Below, piece by piece: positions 11,100 to 22,825 of a stretch of DNA of 64,000 bases. Source of the stretch: Thuidium tamariscinum (Eukaryota > Streptophyta > Bryopsida > Hypnales > Thuidiaceae). The notes beneath the pieces were generated by a model, which was not told where the DNA came from, did not search any database, and was given only the letters and a program-made list of their open reading frames with translations. Made by a program: the position numbers and the translations under genes. Location: positions 11,224,501-11,288,500 of the forward strand of contig OX344755.2 in NCBI GenBank assembly GCA_947034885.2, in the 5' to 3' direction. Position 1 is the stretch's first letter. Each line of letters begins with the position of its first letter.

Positions 11100-12944
11100 A
11101 TCGAAGTCCTAGCACTTATTAATCAGACAACTTATTCTAATGACCTCTCCGAAGAAATACTGAGAGAGATAGTAAGAGAGATAAGCACAGGTGAACATCA
11201 CTAGAATGGCAAGTTCGAGAGGCGAAACTCACACCTCGAGTGAACCTTTCGAAGATCGAACTTAAAACAAGAATCTGAAACATGGAGATGACTGGTCGGG
11301 GGCTTAGGAAGAGGAAGAGGAAGAGTCCAACACAATGAAACCCAAAGGATTTCAAATCATTCACTCACTCTCGTCTCAAAGAGATCAAGGTGCGAAGAAA
11401 TGGAAAGAAATCGAAAAACACAAAAGGACGAAGAGAGCTGTCCGTGCAAGACAGAACTCAGTTTTGAATTTCTTCCAAGTTATCAGAAATTGTAAGACAT
11501 CCATAACTGTGCCCAAATCTGCTTCAAATGCAGTTGATTGGGATTGACTTCTGAAGAAGTTGGAAAACTCCTAACTGAGCAAGTTGGGGCACCGCAAAGT
11601 GTAAAGTAAGAAATAAAAACCAATCTACCCCAATTGGAATTGGCACGAACCTAGAGATAAAAAATGAGCAATCTATCCTTCCTACCTTGACAGAGCAAGT
11701 TCAGACTACTTGAACAAGGAAAATCAAGGAGGATAGAGATATATGGAACCTCCAAGGTGAGTCGACCGCGTCCCCTTTAACTCCAGTACGTAGCTCTCTT
11801 GCGATGGCGACGTGGCTCTGGCTACCAAAAGCCTGCTTTTCTAAGTTGTTATATTACATTCTAATAAAACTCCAAATCAAGAGATGAGTCGGGACATTTA
11901 GAGGATAATACAAAATGCATGGTTTTGAATTGCATCGAAAACCACACCCCACAAAATCAACAACACTTCTGTTTTTCTCTCAAGGAGCATGACATTCTAC
12001 ATATAAATACAATTACATACGTAGTATGTTCGAAGTGATAGCATTGGACAAGTCTTAATGCTACAGGAAGTACGAGCTCTCACTATAGCATAGCTAAGGT
12101 GACTACACTCAAATCCAAAGTCACTATACATATGATGCAGATTCTCCACCAATGAACTGTTTCCTTGCTATCTAAAAATGACATTCAAATTCTTGTGATA
12201 GAAATTCGCACAAGAAACTCCTTTAGGAGGCGGAATCTGTTTAATAGTCAAATTGAGATTTGTTTTTCTTTTCACCAGTTTTTAAGTGTAGAAGAAAAGG
12301 AATGCAGAGTGTTGTGTTCGTCCCCCCGGTAGTCTCGTCTTCCCAAAGACGCCAACACATTTGATGCAAGTCATTCAATACAATAGGATCTCACATTTGG
12401 AGACCCTCCTTTGCTTGTGCCATGACCTAAACAAACATGACCCCAAGTTCAGAATTCATGAGGACATATGATCTCAATAGTCAAGTACAAAAGCAATTCA
12501 GCCCTTACACAAGCAATTCTATAGACTGTTGCCTAAGACGTGCATGATCTGAACACAAGAACTTGGTTTCAAAGTGAGTACACCTATACTGAACACTTTG
12601 AAAGTTCATAGATAACTCATTCAACGTCCAAAAAGTACATGATAACTTGCTTTGAAAACCTTACAATGACCAACAAGTCTACATAAAAATCGTGTCACAC
12701 TATTAATTAGAGCAAGCTCAAATGCTTATCTAGACACCTTTTGGTGTACATACCTCATCAATCCAACCAAAGCCAATATCCACTTACCCACACAATCCTT
12801 TCTTTAGTTTACATGACAAAATCCAATGGAATATCTTCCCTTAAGCGACATATAAAGAAACAAATTATGTACTGAAATAGAACAAAAGGAAACACACACA
12901 ATGCATTTGATGTAAAAAAGAATCATACCTCGAGTTGTGGCTTT
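11100..12944. other. Downstream flank of the 12.9-16.6 kb gene
   Basis: Base composition is less AT-rich than in the repeat country and resembles gene-associated DNA. On the minus strand this lies 3' of the stop codon at 12945, so part may be the 3' untranslated region. No coding exon could be supported. The overlapping 75- and 70-codon ORFs at 11137-11547 are antisense to each other and unrecognised. Confidence 0.4.
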
Positions 12945-15900
12945 TCAGGGTTCCTCAGTTTCCATTTCGTCAAACCCCTCAGTTTCGATTCCATCGTTGC
13001 ACGCAAGGAGTCCGTAACCGCCAACTTCAGTGTTAATACAACACCCAGCGACAAAAGGCCGTGAAGATGAAAGACGATCCTCCTGCGTGTCCATTGGGCT
13101 GATTGCCGAGTTATTCAACAGGGCAGTCATCTCGTCTGAGGAGACGCGCACACACCCTCGCATAAATGGATTCCCAGACTCCAAATCCCGAAACAGTTTC
13201 TGTGGCTTCTGCAAACCATCAAAGCACAATGAAGGTCAAGGTTAAACCTGCAGAATGAAAAATTGCAATCGCTAGTAGGTTTTCAAGATCATTGCTCTTC
13301 TGACCAGAGCGCACAACAACAGACAACTGGGGACCCCTACTAAGCGTTTCGTTTCGACATTCACTTGAGTAAACCTGATTTTGTACAGCTACTGGCGAAC
13401 AAAAGAGACGTACGATACACTGAGCAATTCGCATTACAGTGCACAACAATTTTAAGCAACATTACAAGGCCCCTTAAAACCCCAAGAATATAAGTTCAGA
13501 ATATCCTCTTAACTCGTCACCAAGCAAAGATGTACTTGAGCCATTTGCTTCTAATCATTATATTTGTTAGTGACTTGAAATTAAATCATTCCTAGAATAA
13601 ACGAAGAATCTAGAGGAACATAGGAAGGGACTTCGCTCTTCAAAAATGTTACTCTGTTCCTGAATAATACTGGTGTTTTACAAAGGAAACACCGGTATTG
13701 ATTAGAAACGAAGGGTGTACTTGTTAACTAATCCTTTGGGGTCCCCCCAAAACAGGGGACCCCCACGACCCCATCAACGAGGCGTCAAGCATCCATTGAA
13801 GAATTCTTCTCAACGTGAGAGGCCAAATCAATCAAAATTTCTATTTACGAATCCTGGAAATGCAAATTCCATCCTTTTGTAAAAACATCTCTAGATTGCA
13901 GAATGTTATGTAGCTATTCATCCACATCGAATCACTCGACCGTATATAACGTACAGGGACAAGGAGAATCCCAGGTGGAGAGCAAGGATTGGGGTGGGGT
14001 GGGGTTGGGGGTTGGGGTGGGGGGGTCTTACCAACTTCAGATATTCCTGACCGCTGAGTTGGTCAAACTCATTCTTTTTGAACTTGCGTTTGATCCCATG
14101 GGGAATGGGAGGGGTTCCGGAAAGTTCTGCCCGGACATCGGGAATGTCTGGATCGGACTCGGATCGACCAAAGGTTCCGTCAGTTCCGTCAGAGTCTACC
14201 AACGACAGACGAGCGAACCCGTCCGGGAGCACCGTGTCAGCTTCATCGTGCTGCTTGCTGGAGCTCGCCAATGACCTGCAAGGCCCCATTAGATTCCGTA
14301 TCCTGCACGTGGATTTTCTAAATACTGCGTACTAAGATCTGAACTATGATAAATATCAAATGCATGCATAAAGATTCAGAAGAATTGCTGGTTGAAGTTA
14401 TGGACTAGGTAATATGAAAGGAGCCTTGGTTTGAGAAATAACAAGTCATGGGAGTGACAAAGAGACTGCACACACTGTCAAGAGAGTGATATTACAAAAC
14501 TGAGGCTGCACTTTCAATTTATCGAACATAACTTCAATGGTATGATCCATCTTACTACTACATACCAAGCTCTGAACCCATGGTTTGCATACATGAAGAT
14601 TAGGAGGAAATATTGGCCCAAGCAAGAGACTAGGTAATATGAAAGAAGAGCCTTGTTATAAGCATCAAGTTCAGGTGAAATTCAATTATATCCACGATGC
14701 AGTCTAAATATCATTCACTACTGACGAATCATTTAGGGTTGATCATACAAGACTCAGGATCACGCATGAATCGCTGACCATGATCTGCTGGACTTAGCCG
14801 AGGCACTAGGAATCATCTCACAAGAGGCCTCAAAAAAACGAGCAAGAAGATGAGAATGTTGGCTAAAGACCAGTGTGAATAAAAGAGTCTGTTGGAGAAA
14901 TTTCATTAACCACGTCACATGGACAAAGGTACCAGTGGTAACCACGATGCCTCCTATAACTTGGACCAGTTACCCGTAACAAAAGATCAAATTTGAAAAG
15001 AAAGCAAAGAGAATGTTTAACTCAAATACGGAAAAGGAATTGTGCTACATCTTCATTGCTTCATTCTCTTTGACACATGCATCTCGCAAGAAAGCTAACC
15101 AGTACCTCAAATGCACACCGTATACATAGGGGACTCCAGAAATCAAAATCCCAGTGTAGTATTAATCCAGAGGTTAAAGCCCCTTATTCTACTAACTTTA
15201 CCCGTAAGTATGTGGTGAGTAATAGATATTGGGTTCTCTTGTACTACGGTAATCCATCTATCTACTACTATACATATTGCCAACTGGACAGGTGGCTTAG
15301 GGCAGAAACCACCTAACAGATATAGTAGTACAAAGATGTTATACTAAACTTCATTTTGCGTGGCATACACAAAATGTTGAACTACTCATAAAAACAACTC
15401 TTTTCTTATCAACATCATATGCCACACCTGTTGCTACAGAGTAGACAACCTTAAAAAAAAATAGGAGTCTCGAAAAGGATATTGGACATCTAGTAACGTT
15501 AAGTTGCACTTTCGAATCAAGAAATTTCAATTTGTTGGTTCAACATAAGGCTGACATTAAACACTGAACACTATTATGTAATAACGTTGCGACCCTCTCC
15601 CTCACAACTACAGGAAACTTCATACCGCTGGAACGGCTGGATTGACTAGTCAAGTTATGTCCTGTTGTACTGTACAATACAATTAAAATCATTACATAAT
15701 ATGATGTGCCTAGCTCTACAAAAAATTTTGCCGGTGGGCACGTTGAAACAAGAATCCACGAGTCAAACAAAAAGAATCACCCATTCATTAGTACGAAGAG
15801 CCAAAGACACCTGGCATGCCCTTTGACAACAACCGAGTTACAAAAGACCTACTAATTTACTAAAACATTCTGCTATCACAATCAGCCTTACATCCACGTC

Positions 15901-16615
15901 AACTGCCTTTCAACTGGAAATGATACACGATTAAGAAGCTAAATTCTCTGGCCAGCCACATCAAAAGAAGCAACGCTGTTTCCTGCGCGTCGGCGTAAAA
16001 GTACAAAAATTCCTAGGTACCTGACGTGGCAAACATCTGCGATATTCTAGAAACCAGTTCCGACGGGGTCCTTTACAATAGAGATCCCGCAAATGCTAGC
16101 AAGGTATCAGTGTGTACTTTAGTGAATCCAGGGGAGGTGTACTCCATCCGTGTCGCCAGACGGCCTAAGGCAAAAAATCTCTGGGTTACAGAGAGTCTCA
16201 GCCAACACTAATAGAATCTGCCCAGTAAAATTAACTCAACTTCGCTTGCTAAGCATTTCTCACAGAAACTGTCAAGTTCAGGACCAGCAAGAAACCAACA
16301 GCAACATGAGAACGACACTTTTGCAGAAAACAAGGAAGCGCTCCTCTTAAACAACAATTACGTTTGTTTCCTCAAAGTGAAGGATTAGAGAAACGATGCT
16401 TACTTAAGTGCAGCACTAATCTTACTGTCCGGGCCTTCCGGACGGAAGACGTTCGGCTGCAAGTGCTCCCTCGGACAACGCCGGTGCTGGATCGCGGCCC
16501 TAGCTGCACCCGGGCAGTTTGAGCATCTGTTGAGAACAGTGATGCCCGCAACGTCGAACAGACACAAGGACAGTTGTCTGTTCTCGGTCTCCTCATCTAT
16601 GTACCGATCTGGCAT
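12945..16615 (-). CDS. Unrecognised three-exon protein, 239 aa
   Basis: I assembled this gene from three minus-strand exons: 16615-16404, 14275-14032 and 13208-12945. The ATG has a favourable CACC context. Donors read AA|GTAAGC and TTG|GTAAGA; acceptors read TTGCAG|G and TTTGCAG|A. Phases match at both joins (2, then 0), giving 720 nt with the stop. The protein has four cysteines near its N terminus (C18, C31, C34, C47, spacing C-x12-C-x2-C-x12-C). A Ser/Asp-rich, probably disordered stretch covers about residues 72-130. A basic KRKFKK patch at 133-138 could be a nuclear localisation signal, and the tail is acidic (ETEGFDEMETEEP). I do not recognise the family and assign no function. Exons 2 and 3 are better supported than exon 1. 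Further exons could lie in the 2.1-kb first intron, and the true start could be elsewhere. Confidence 0.55.
13667..13775. repeat. Two hairpins in intron 2
   Basis: AATACTGGTGTTT pairs with AAACACCGGTATT a few bases later. At about 13738-13765, GGGGTCCCCCC and GGGGACCCCC can also form a stem. Both lie inside the second intron of the spliced gene. Their role is unknown and they may be repeat remnants. Confidence 0.5.
13991..14025 (+). other. G-tract cluster next to a splice donor
   Basis: Six runs of four to seven G are separated by one or two T, so the plus strand has quadruplex potential. For the minus-strand gene this is the template strand. The intron-2 RNA therefore starts GTAAGA and continues into a C-rich tract. 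Confidence 0.75.
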
Positions 16616-17820
16616 GGTGACTCGAGAAGAAGGCGCACAAGGTTACAGCCACGACCTGCTCAAAAACAAAAACAAAAACAAAAAGGTCCATGAAACGAAG
16701 GTTACAAACTCATTCTCTAAGAAACTGAATTCGTTCACCACACATAAAGATGAAACCTACAAAAATTACCAATGCTGCTCAGGTGACGCCACGCCCTGAA
16801 ATCTACCCCTCCAGTACACATTCTCCCCCGAAAAAGCACACTCCAGCCTTTCCACTACTGTGCTACTTCCTCAAATTTATAAAGAGTAAGCCAAGTTCTT
16901 AGAGTACTTTTGCTGTAAAGGAGTGGCGGTCTCCTCGGACAAAGGTAATGACTTCCGACAACTACATTTACTTGACGGCAGTGGCTCAGCTCCCAAGAAC
17001 AGGCCTAATTCCGCTCAACCGGCGTCGGCATTCGGAGGGCTGCATTCCGGAGGACAGGGACACTAATACTCACACGAAAGAGAGGGAAGAAGATCTCAAA
17101 CTCTAATAACTTCAACGGCGCCAACAATCCAAGAACTAGACTGTCTCCAAATACTTTGGAAACACTCCAACTTTGCAGCACAACTAACGAGACATTTTAA
17201 CAATTTCGACAAGGAAAAAAAACTCCAATCCACGTTACCCTACAGGGAGAACCTGACCACAAGAAGGTTACATTCCTAAATAGGGCTAACGGCGAACGTT
17301 ACGAGCTCAAAAACTGGCCGCAACTTGTAGAATTACTTACCAAGATTCCCTCAAATTTCTTGGAAACGCAGGATATACTCGCCACAGAATGCAGAGAATC
17401 GACTCGACAAGGAGGGCGGAGACTCGATTTCAACCTGAGTTTCAACTCCAGCAGAAAAATCGCTGCAAATTTGGAATACACAGGATCCAACGAGTTGACT
17501 GCTGTGCCCGAAATCCTCGAACTCTACACATGATTTTTTCACAATCCTGGAAACGTTCCATCACAAACTAACATACAACGGTGACAAGAACTCGTCGGCG
17601 GAGATCGGCATCATCAGCTATGGGGCTGCAGGAAAGCTCGCACCTTAAAGCGTGTGGCGATGGCTAAGGAAGAAGAAAAGGCTGCAAAAGCTAGGCGAAG
17701 AGCGCAAGTCGCAGGAAAGACGGAAGGAAGGTGCCGGGAACTGCAGAACCTTACCAGCGGATTTACCTCGGGGGATAACGCAAAAAAAATTATTTTTTGC
17801 AAATAATCTTTTTGCAAATT
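16616..17820. promoter_or_regulatory. Upstream region of the 12.9-16.6 kb gene
   Basis: Higher G+C continues upstream of the assigned ATG to about 17.8 kb and then falls sharply, as expected for a promoter plus leader. A short CAAAAA repeat (about 16661-16686) would read as a T-rich leader on the gene strand. I found no convincing TATA box. Short overlapping ORFs at 17299-17571 and 17614-17817 are unrecognised, and a 5' exon here cannot be excluded. Confidence 0.35.
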
Positions 17821-20322
17821 CTGAATTCTAGACTGACGAACTTCTGCAACTCAATGTGTCAAACTGGTCCCGGATTGAGCTAAATTACAAAGGATGTGAG
17901 TAAATCTGACCTTCTTCAAGTGAATAAATCTCTGTAACTCAATATGTGAGACTGGGCCAGGACTGATTGAATGAGAGAGGTTCTACTATATTTGCAATCA
18001 GAGATCCCCAAATGTTCTGCGAGAGGTTTGGAACATAAGGTAAACCAGCCTATGCCAGGCAAATTGACTAGTTTGCCATCTTGACACTTTTTTAAATTAA
18101 AATTTTTTTTTCCACAAAAAGACAAACATGAGAAATGGAGAGAGCAACTGAAATTTTGTTTTTTTGACAAAGTACAAACTGTTAAGTATTTTTGAAGTCT
18201 GCAGCCCGAATGATTCAAAACAATCTCTAGACTACCCCAAAATCATCAAAAAAGAGTGCTCATAATGGTCGTCAGATCACCTAATACAGTTCCAATATTT
18301 CCTAACACGGTTGCAAAGTTTTCTAACATGGATATGACATAATGAAAGCAAAAAATTAGTTTTTATAATGACTTTACATTGGAAATGTGGAAGTTCCTAA
18401 ATCCATTTCTAATAACTCCATGACCATCACACAAAGCATTTAACTCCGCAATTAATCTTTCTAATGAAGTCCTAACCTCATTAACTAGAAAAAATCTACC
18501 ATCAATTGATAGAAAACTATAATGAGTTGTTTTGTAAATGTCTGCATTAGATGGCTGGCCCATCAAGGATTGGTTTACCTTATCCTAGTCACACCAAATA
18601 GAGGGCATTTTTTTCACTGTCACCCTTGAGAACCCCAAATCCACCATGTTGGATCCACCTTCATTGATAGGATTTAATACCTTGCCTAGGAACTTGTCCT
18701 AGGATAGAATGTAGTATCAACACATCCCTTGTAGTATACTCATCCCCCTAGATGTCTTCTATTTAAGATGTGCTTCAAAGAAACATCTTACAGTGGAGGT
18801 CATCGATACTACATCTATTCCCTTATCCTATTCTGGGGTTTCAATTGATGCTTTTATAAGTTAGATGAATAGAAGATTGTATTTTGAGGGGTCTTCTTGA
18901 CCATCTTGTTCCCCATACATTGATCAATCCTCTAGGCTAGGTATTTCATCGCACACGTTCTTTAGAGAAAACGGCTTCATTAGGGAGCAAATCATCAATC
19001 TCATCTACACATTTTATCAGATAACGCAACAACACTTGTTAACCCTAAACTCATATTCTTCATGTGCTTGGTACAAACTTTTCACATAGGAACATGATTT
19101 GGGGTATCACATCTCGCAACTTCTAGTATGAGATTTTGTTAGTTCATTTCACATTGAACTCTATGCAATTCTAAGCCCCAAAATCTTGTCTTAGAAATAC
19201 TACTTTGGGGTGGCAATTCACACTTGAGAATTGCCTCTTTTTGTGGGATGGAAAGCTCCCCTTTCAACACTCACTCTTAGAAAGCACTTTCAATCGCAAA
19301 ATCCTCTTCATTTCCATCTTGGATTTCACATAGAATTTCATAATCTTGTCTAAAATCACCTCGTAAAAGCATCTCCACCCGTTCATGCCAAATCATATGA
19401 TATACACGGAAATACATGAAAGTAAGCTTGCCCTCTTCCAAACATCCTTCAACCAGCTACCCTTGAAACTCATGTCCTTTCCAACAAAGTTTAGTTTGGA
19501 TTACATAACAGATTGCAATTGTGCTAAAAAAAATCTTATCCTTATAATTGGTCCATCAAATGTTTATTGATCACATTTGGTAGGTGTGGACCTTGGATCT
19601 AACAGCTATTTGATCCAACTTTTTTTTCTTTTTTTTCTCACCTTTCATAGTGTTGAAGGCTTAGATTTGGTTGATCACATTTGAATTTAGGGTTTAAGAA
19701 AAGCAATCCATCTTCTCAATGTATTTGGTCCATTAAACATTTATTGATTTCATTCCACTTTTCTTCAATTGGAGATTAGAATTTACATCTTGTCGAAGAA
19801 CAACTTCTTGTATTGAACACATTTGGGGTCTCTAGTTGCCTTCCCTTCAAAGTACATAGATTCTAGATGTACCCTCAAATTTCGTAGTAGAGGAATTTTA
19901 CAATACGGGTAGTCACAGCTTCTTTCAACAACCACATTTCACAAAAGAACGAGGAAAAACAAGGCCCTTTTGAGAGACAATTAGCATGAAGGAGCTATGA
20001 TATTCCTCTCTAATGTAGTGAGGCATGCAAAATCGAAATCTTGCAAATGCATTCACTAGCTTTTACTTCATCGGTGAGATCAGCAACTTTGATGGTGGGA
20101 TCAACAACTTCAGGAGCAAAAGATCGAAGTTGGGGTAACAACTTCACTCACGAACAGTTCTCCACACCCGTTATTCACCTTTGGAGCATAATAACGGAAG
20201 CTTCGAAGCCTTCGTAGAACAAGAATATTCCTTGGCATAGGGCTGCACGAGGCCCAACCATCCATCACCACGACGTGATTTTCCTGCAAAGTTCAACTTG
20301 GCAAAGAAGCCGTGACTAGCCT
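17821..20322. other. Intergenic DNA with one protein-like fragment
   Basis: No complete gene is supported. The minus strand at 18363-18566 reads a 67-codon ORF with ordinary amino-acid composition (for example LSIDGRFFLVNE and SLERLIAELNAL). It has no recognisable family and no flanking exon that I could join. The stretch 19.9-20.3 kb is less AT-rich but broken by stops in every frame. Confidence 0.35.
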
Positions 20323-20619
20323 TAAGGTAGGGGGCTGTAATTGCAACCCTGTCTCTAAAGCAATCTGGTAGATTTTGACTCTAACATGTACCAGACGTGT
20401 ACATTTCAGGAGAGGGTCGCTTTTAGAAACCACTATATTTTCAACTTCAAAAATTCATAACTAATTCCATGAAGGTCCAACAAATATGAAACGACTTGGG
20501 TTAGATGCCAATTCCATTTTTCTTACCATGAAAATTTACTAAAAATTGTTTTAAGGAGTTTAGCTTCCCCAAAATGCAAATCAGCTGGTAAAGGGTCGCT
20601 TTTACAGCCCCCTACCTTA
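20323..20619. mobile_element. Family C TA-flanked MITE, copy 1
   Basis: TA at 20323-20324 and 20618-20619 flank inverted ends AGGTAGGGGGCTGTAA and TTACAGCCCCCTACCT. The inverted copy at 53236-53531 aligns throughout. The interior carries the module around TTCATAACTAATTCCATGAA and GACTTGGGTTAGATGCC that recurs in families D and E. Confidence 0.87.
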
Positions 20620-20954
20620 TTGAGATTCTTTTCCTTCGGAACGCATGCCTTTGCACTCTCCTCTTGAACTGTGGTTTCACAACAGGCCCCCCTGCCCCCA
20701 GCCGAAGTGGAAGCAGCCAGCCCTGCACACAGACTCCAAGCACGCCGATCGCCTGCGGGCTGTGTAACTTACTCTTCCCCCGACCTGGATTGGGAGATGA
20801 CTGCTCCAGTTCGCTCTGAACGAATTGGAGTACAGGTACTCCTTTATTTGTGGAAAATAAAAATAAAAATTTAAAATAAAGATGTTGGTGTGGGCCTGTG
20901 GGGCTGCCTGGGGGGCAAGGTGAGTTTATCACGGCAGCCGAATTGTTGTCAGAG
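20620..20954. other. GC-rich patch between two MITEs
   Basis: A locally GC-rich segment with an AT-rich insert near 20850-20885 lies exactly between the C element and an E element. Two ORFs on opposite strands cross it but neither is recognisable. The GC-rich arms around an AT-rich centre recall family G, but I found no matching terminal repeats. Confidence 0.35.
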
Positions 20955-20956
20955 TA

Positions 20957-22114
20957 TAGGAGAGGGCTATAGGTTTTTGCACTTGTCCACTAAGAGGCTC
21001 TGAAATGGATAGTTGATTGTGAGAAAATGACTTGTGGATCAAGGGAGGAGGTCCATAAACCGACCATCTAAGGGCCGGAACAGAATTTTGGGCAGGTGAA
21101 ACATCTTAAAATGTTTTTCAGTGAACTTTTCTAGAAAGACAGTTTGAATAGGCATCTAACCCAAGTCGTTTCATATTTTTTGGAGCTCTGTAGAATTAGT
21201 TATGAATTTCTAAAGTCAGTATGGCATAGGGCTTCAAAACCGTCCACCCCTTCAAATGTTCACTGTTTGTACATTACTGTAAAGATCAAAAAACATCATG
21301 TACCAAAAATATACATTTCAGAAGGTGAGCGGTTTTCGAGCCTGAGTGTTTTTGAGCCTCCTCCCTTACATTGAAGCATACTAAGATGTGGTTTATACTA
21401 ATTGAATGGATGGTTTCAGAGTCCCAATGGGTTCATTCCACAATCTAGGAAGAAATTTTAGCTTAATCAATTAAAATCCAACATTTTCTTGCACCAACCG
21501 GTTGCTTGCAGAATACTCTCATGTAAGCCTTAAGAAAATAAAGAATATTCTTATTTTTTCCTCTAAAGTAATTAGATTTTTTCCTGAAATTTTGAACTTC
21601 ATTTGGAAATTTTGGATTTCAACCGTCTAACTTGTAACTAAATGCCGGTACTCCCCGTTCATTGGTTCACTCCTAACTAAGTGGATAGTTGTTTATTGAT
21701 TATATTCAAAATAAAAATTGGTTGTTGAACTACCTTCTTCCAAGTATTAAAAAATCTGAAGTAATGATTTATTCAAGCATTCATTTCAATTTAGAAAGGG
21801 ATGCATTTAGAAACAAATTCTATTACTTTTAATATGTTGCAATGCTAGTTTTTGAACCAAGCAAGATTTTTTTTCAAACTGCATATGTATGAGTTTGCAA
21901 GGCCTACCGATCACAAATAGGCCCCTATGCTAAACTGTGTTTGAAAATTCATAACTAATTCAATAATGCTTCAAAAAATATGAAATGACTTGTGTTAGAT
22001 TCCTTGTCTATTTCTCCTTGACTGAAAAATATGTTAGAAATATTTCCATCTCAGGGAATACATGGAAAAGGCAAATCAATTCTTAAGTGAGCGGTTTCTA
22101 AGCCTCTTCTCTTA
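20957..22114. mobile_element. Family E element, copy 1, with nested D
   Basis: It starts TATAGGAGAGGGCT and ends AAGCCTCTTCTCTTA. Copies at 30312-31143 and 32322-32926 share the same order: TGAAATGGATAGTTGATTGT, TTCATTCC, AGCATTCATTTCA, GCAATGCTAGTTTTTGAAC and TTCATAACTAATTCAATAAT. Without the nested D insertion it is about 830 bp. It has no coding capacity. Confidence 0.75.
21040..21368. mobile_element. Family D MITE nested in E
   Basis: The ends AGGGAGGAGG and CCTCCTCCCT are flanked by CA (a mutated TA) at 21040-21041 and TA at 21367-21368. The same E site is uninterrupted (GGATTACATTG) at 30401-30411. Other D copies are at 31632-31972 and 34542-34871. The interior contains the module shared with C and E, here in reverse orientation. 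Confidence 0.88.
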
Positions 22115-22520
22115 TTTGGGGTCGTTAGACAGTGGTAATTACTGCCACTTTTTCTTCTTCTTTTTTTATAACAAATTGCATTAACCCCTAAACGACACTG
22201 GAAACATTTTATGGTCAATGAACAAGAGAGCTTTTTGTAGTACAAGATAAAACTCCAAACATTCATCTTCATAATTAGGGGTGGAAAAGAAAGATTTTCT
22301 ACAATTCTTTGGCTTCAAATGCACACTTTTGGATTTTTTAATACCATTGATTCCCATGGTTTCAGAAAAGATGGTTTCCTAGGTGATCCTCTGCATTGTT
22401 TAAGGATTAAAAAGAAATGAGAAATACAGCCAAGCAACAAAGCTAGACATAAGAAGCGAATAGAGGGGAAAAAAAACACGAGCCCGCAATCCACTAACTT
22501 ATGGCCTTTCGGATGCCAAC
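22115..22520. other. Intergenic DNA with a TTAA-type terminus-like motif
   Basis: TTAACCCCTAAACGAC near 22181 resembles a TTAA-family end, but no partner was found. No gene is supported. Confidence 0.4.
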
Positions 22521-22798
22521 TAAGGTAAAAAGTGCCAAAAATTAGAACTGGGCTTTGTTACTACTATTAAGATATTCAAATTTTCAAAATCTTATTGGCA
22601 AGTGAAAGCTCATTCCAATACATCAAAGAATGCAACATTTGGATATAGAATGCAAAAATTATTATTAAAATCACAAAAGGTCTAAGTTTGTTTCTAAAAG
22701 TGCCATCTACATTTTATATACATTACTGAATTTGGAAATGTACGTAGATTGTAGATGGAACTTTAAAGTCAATTGTGATGTTGGATGTACCCACCTTA
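22521..22798. mobile_element. Family A MITE, copy 2
   Basis: TA|AGGTAAAAAGTGCC at the left and GGATGTACCCACCT|TA at the right, with the internal inverted repeat CCATCTACATTTT and TTGTAGATGG-like halves. It aligns throughout with the copy at 3764-4040. Confidence 0.8.
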
Positions 22799-22825
22799 GC
22801 TACAACCCCCTCTCTAGTCACAATT

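Noticed and set aside
14078-14335. Plus-strand ORFs antisense to exon 2 (13903-14335)
   Set aside because: They are shadows of the better supported minus-strand exon, which has matching splice phases on both sides.
18590-19570. Possible decayed copia-type polyprotein
   Set aside because: A few translated phrases looked suggestive, but stops occur in all frames and no diagnostic integrase or reverse-transcriptase motif was found.
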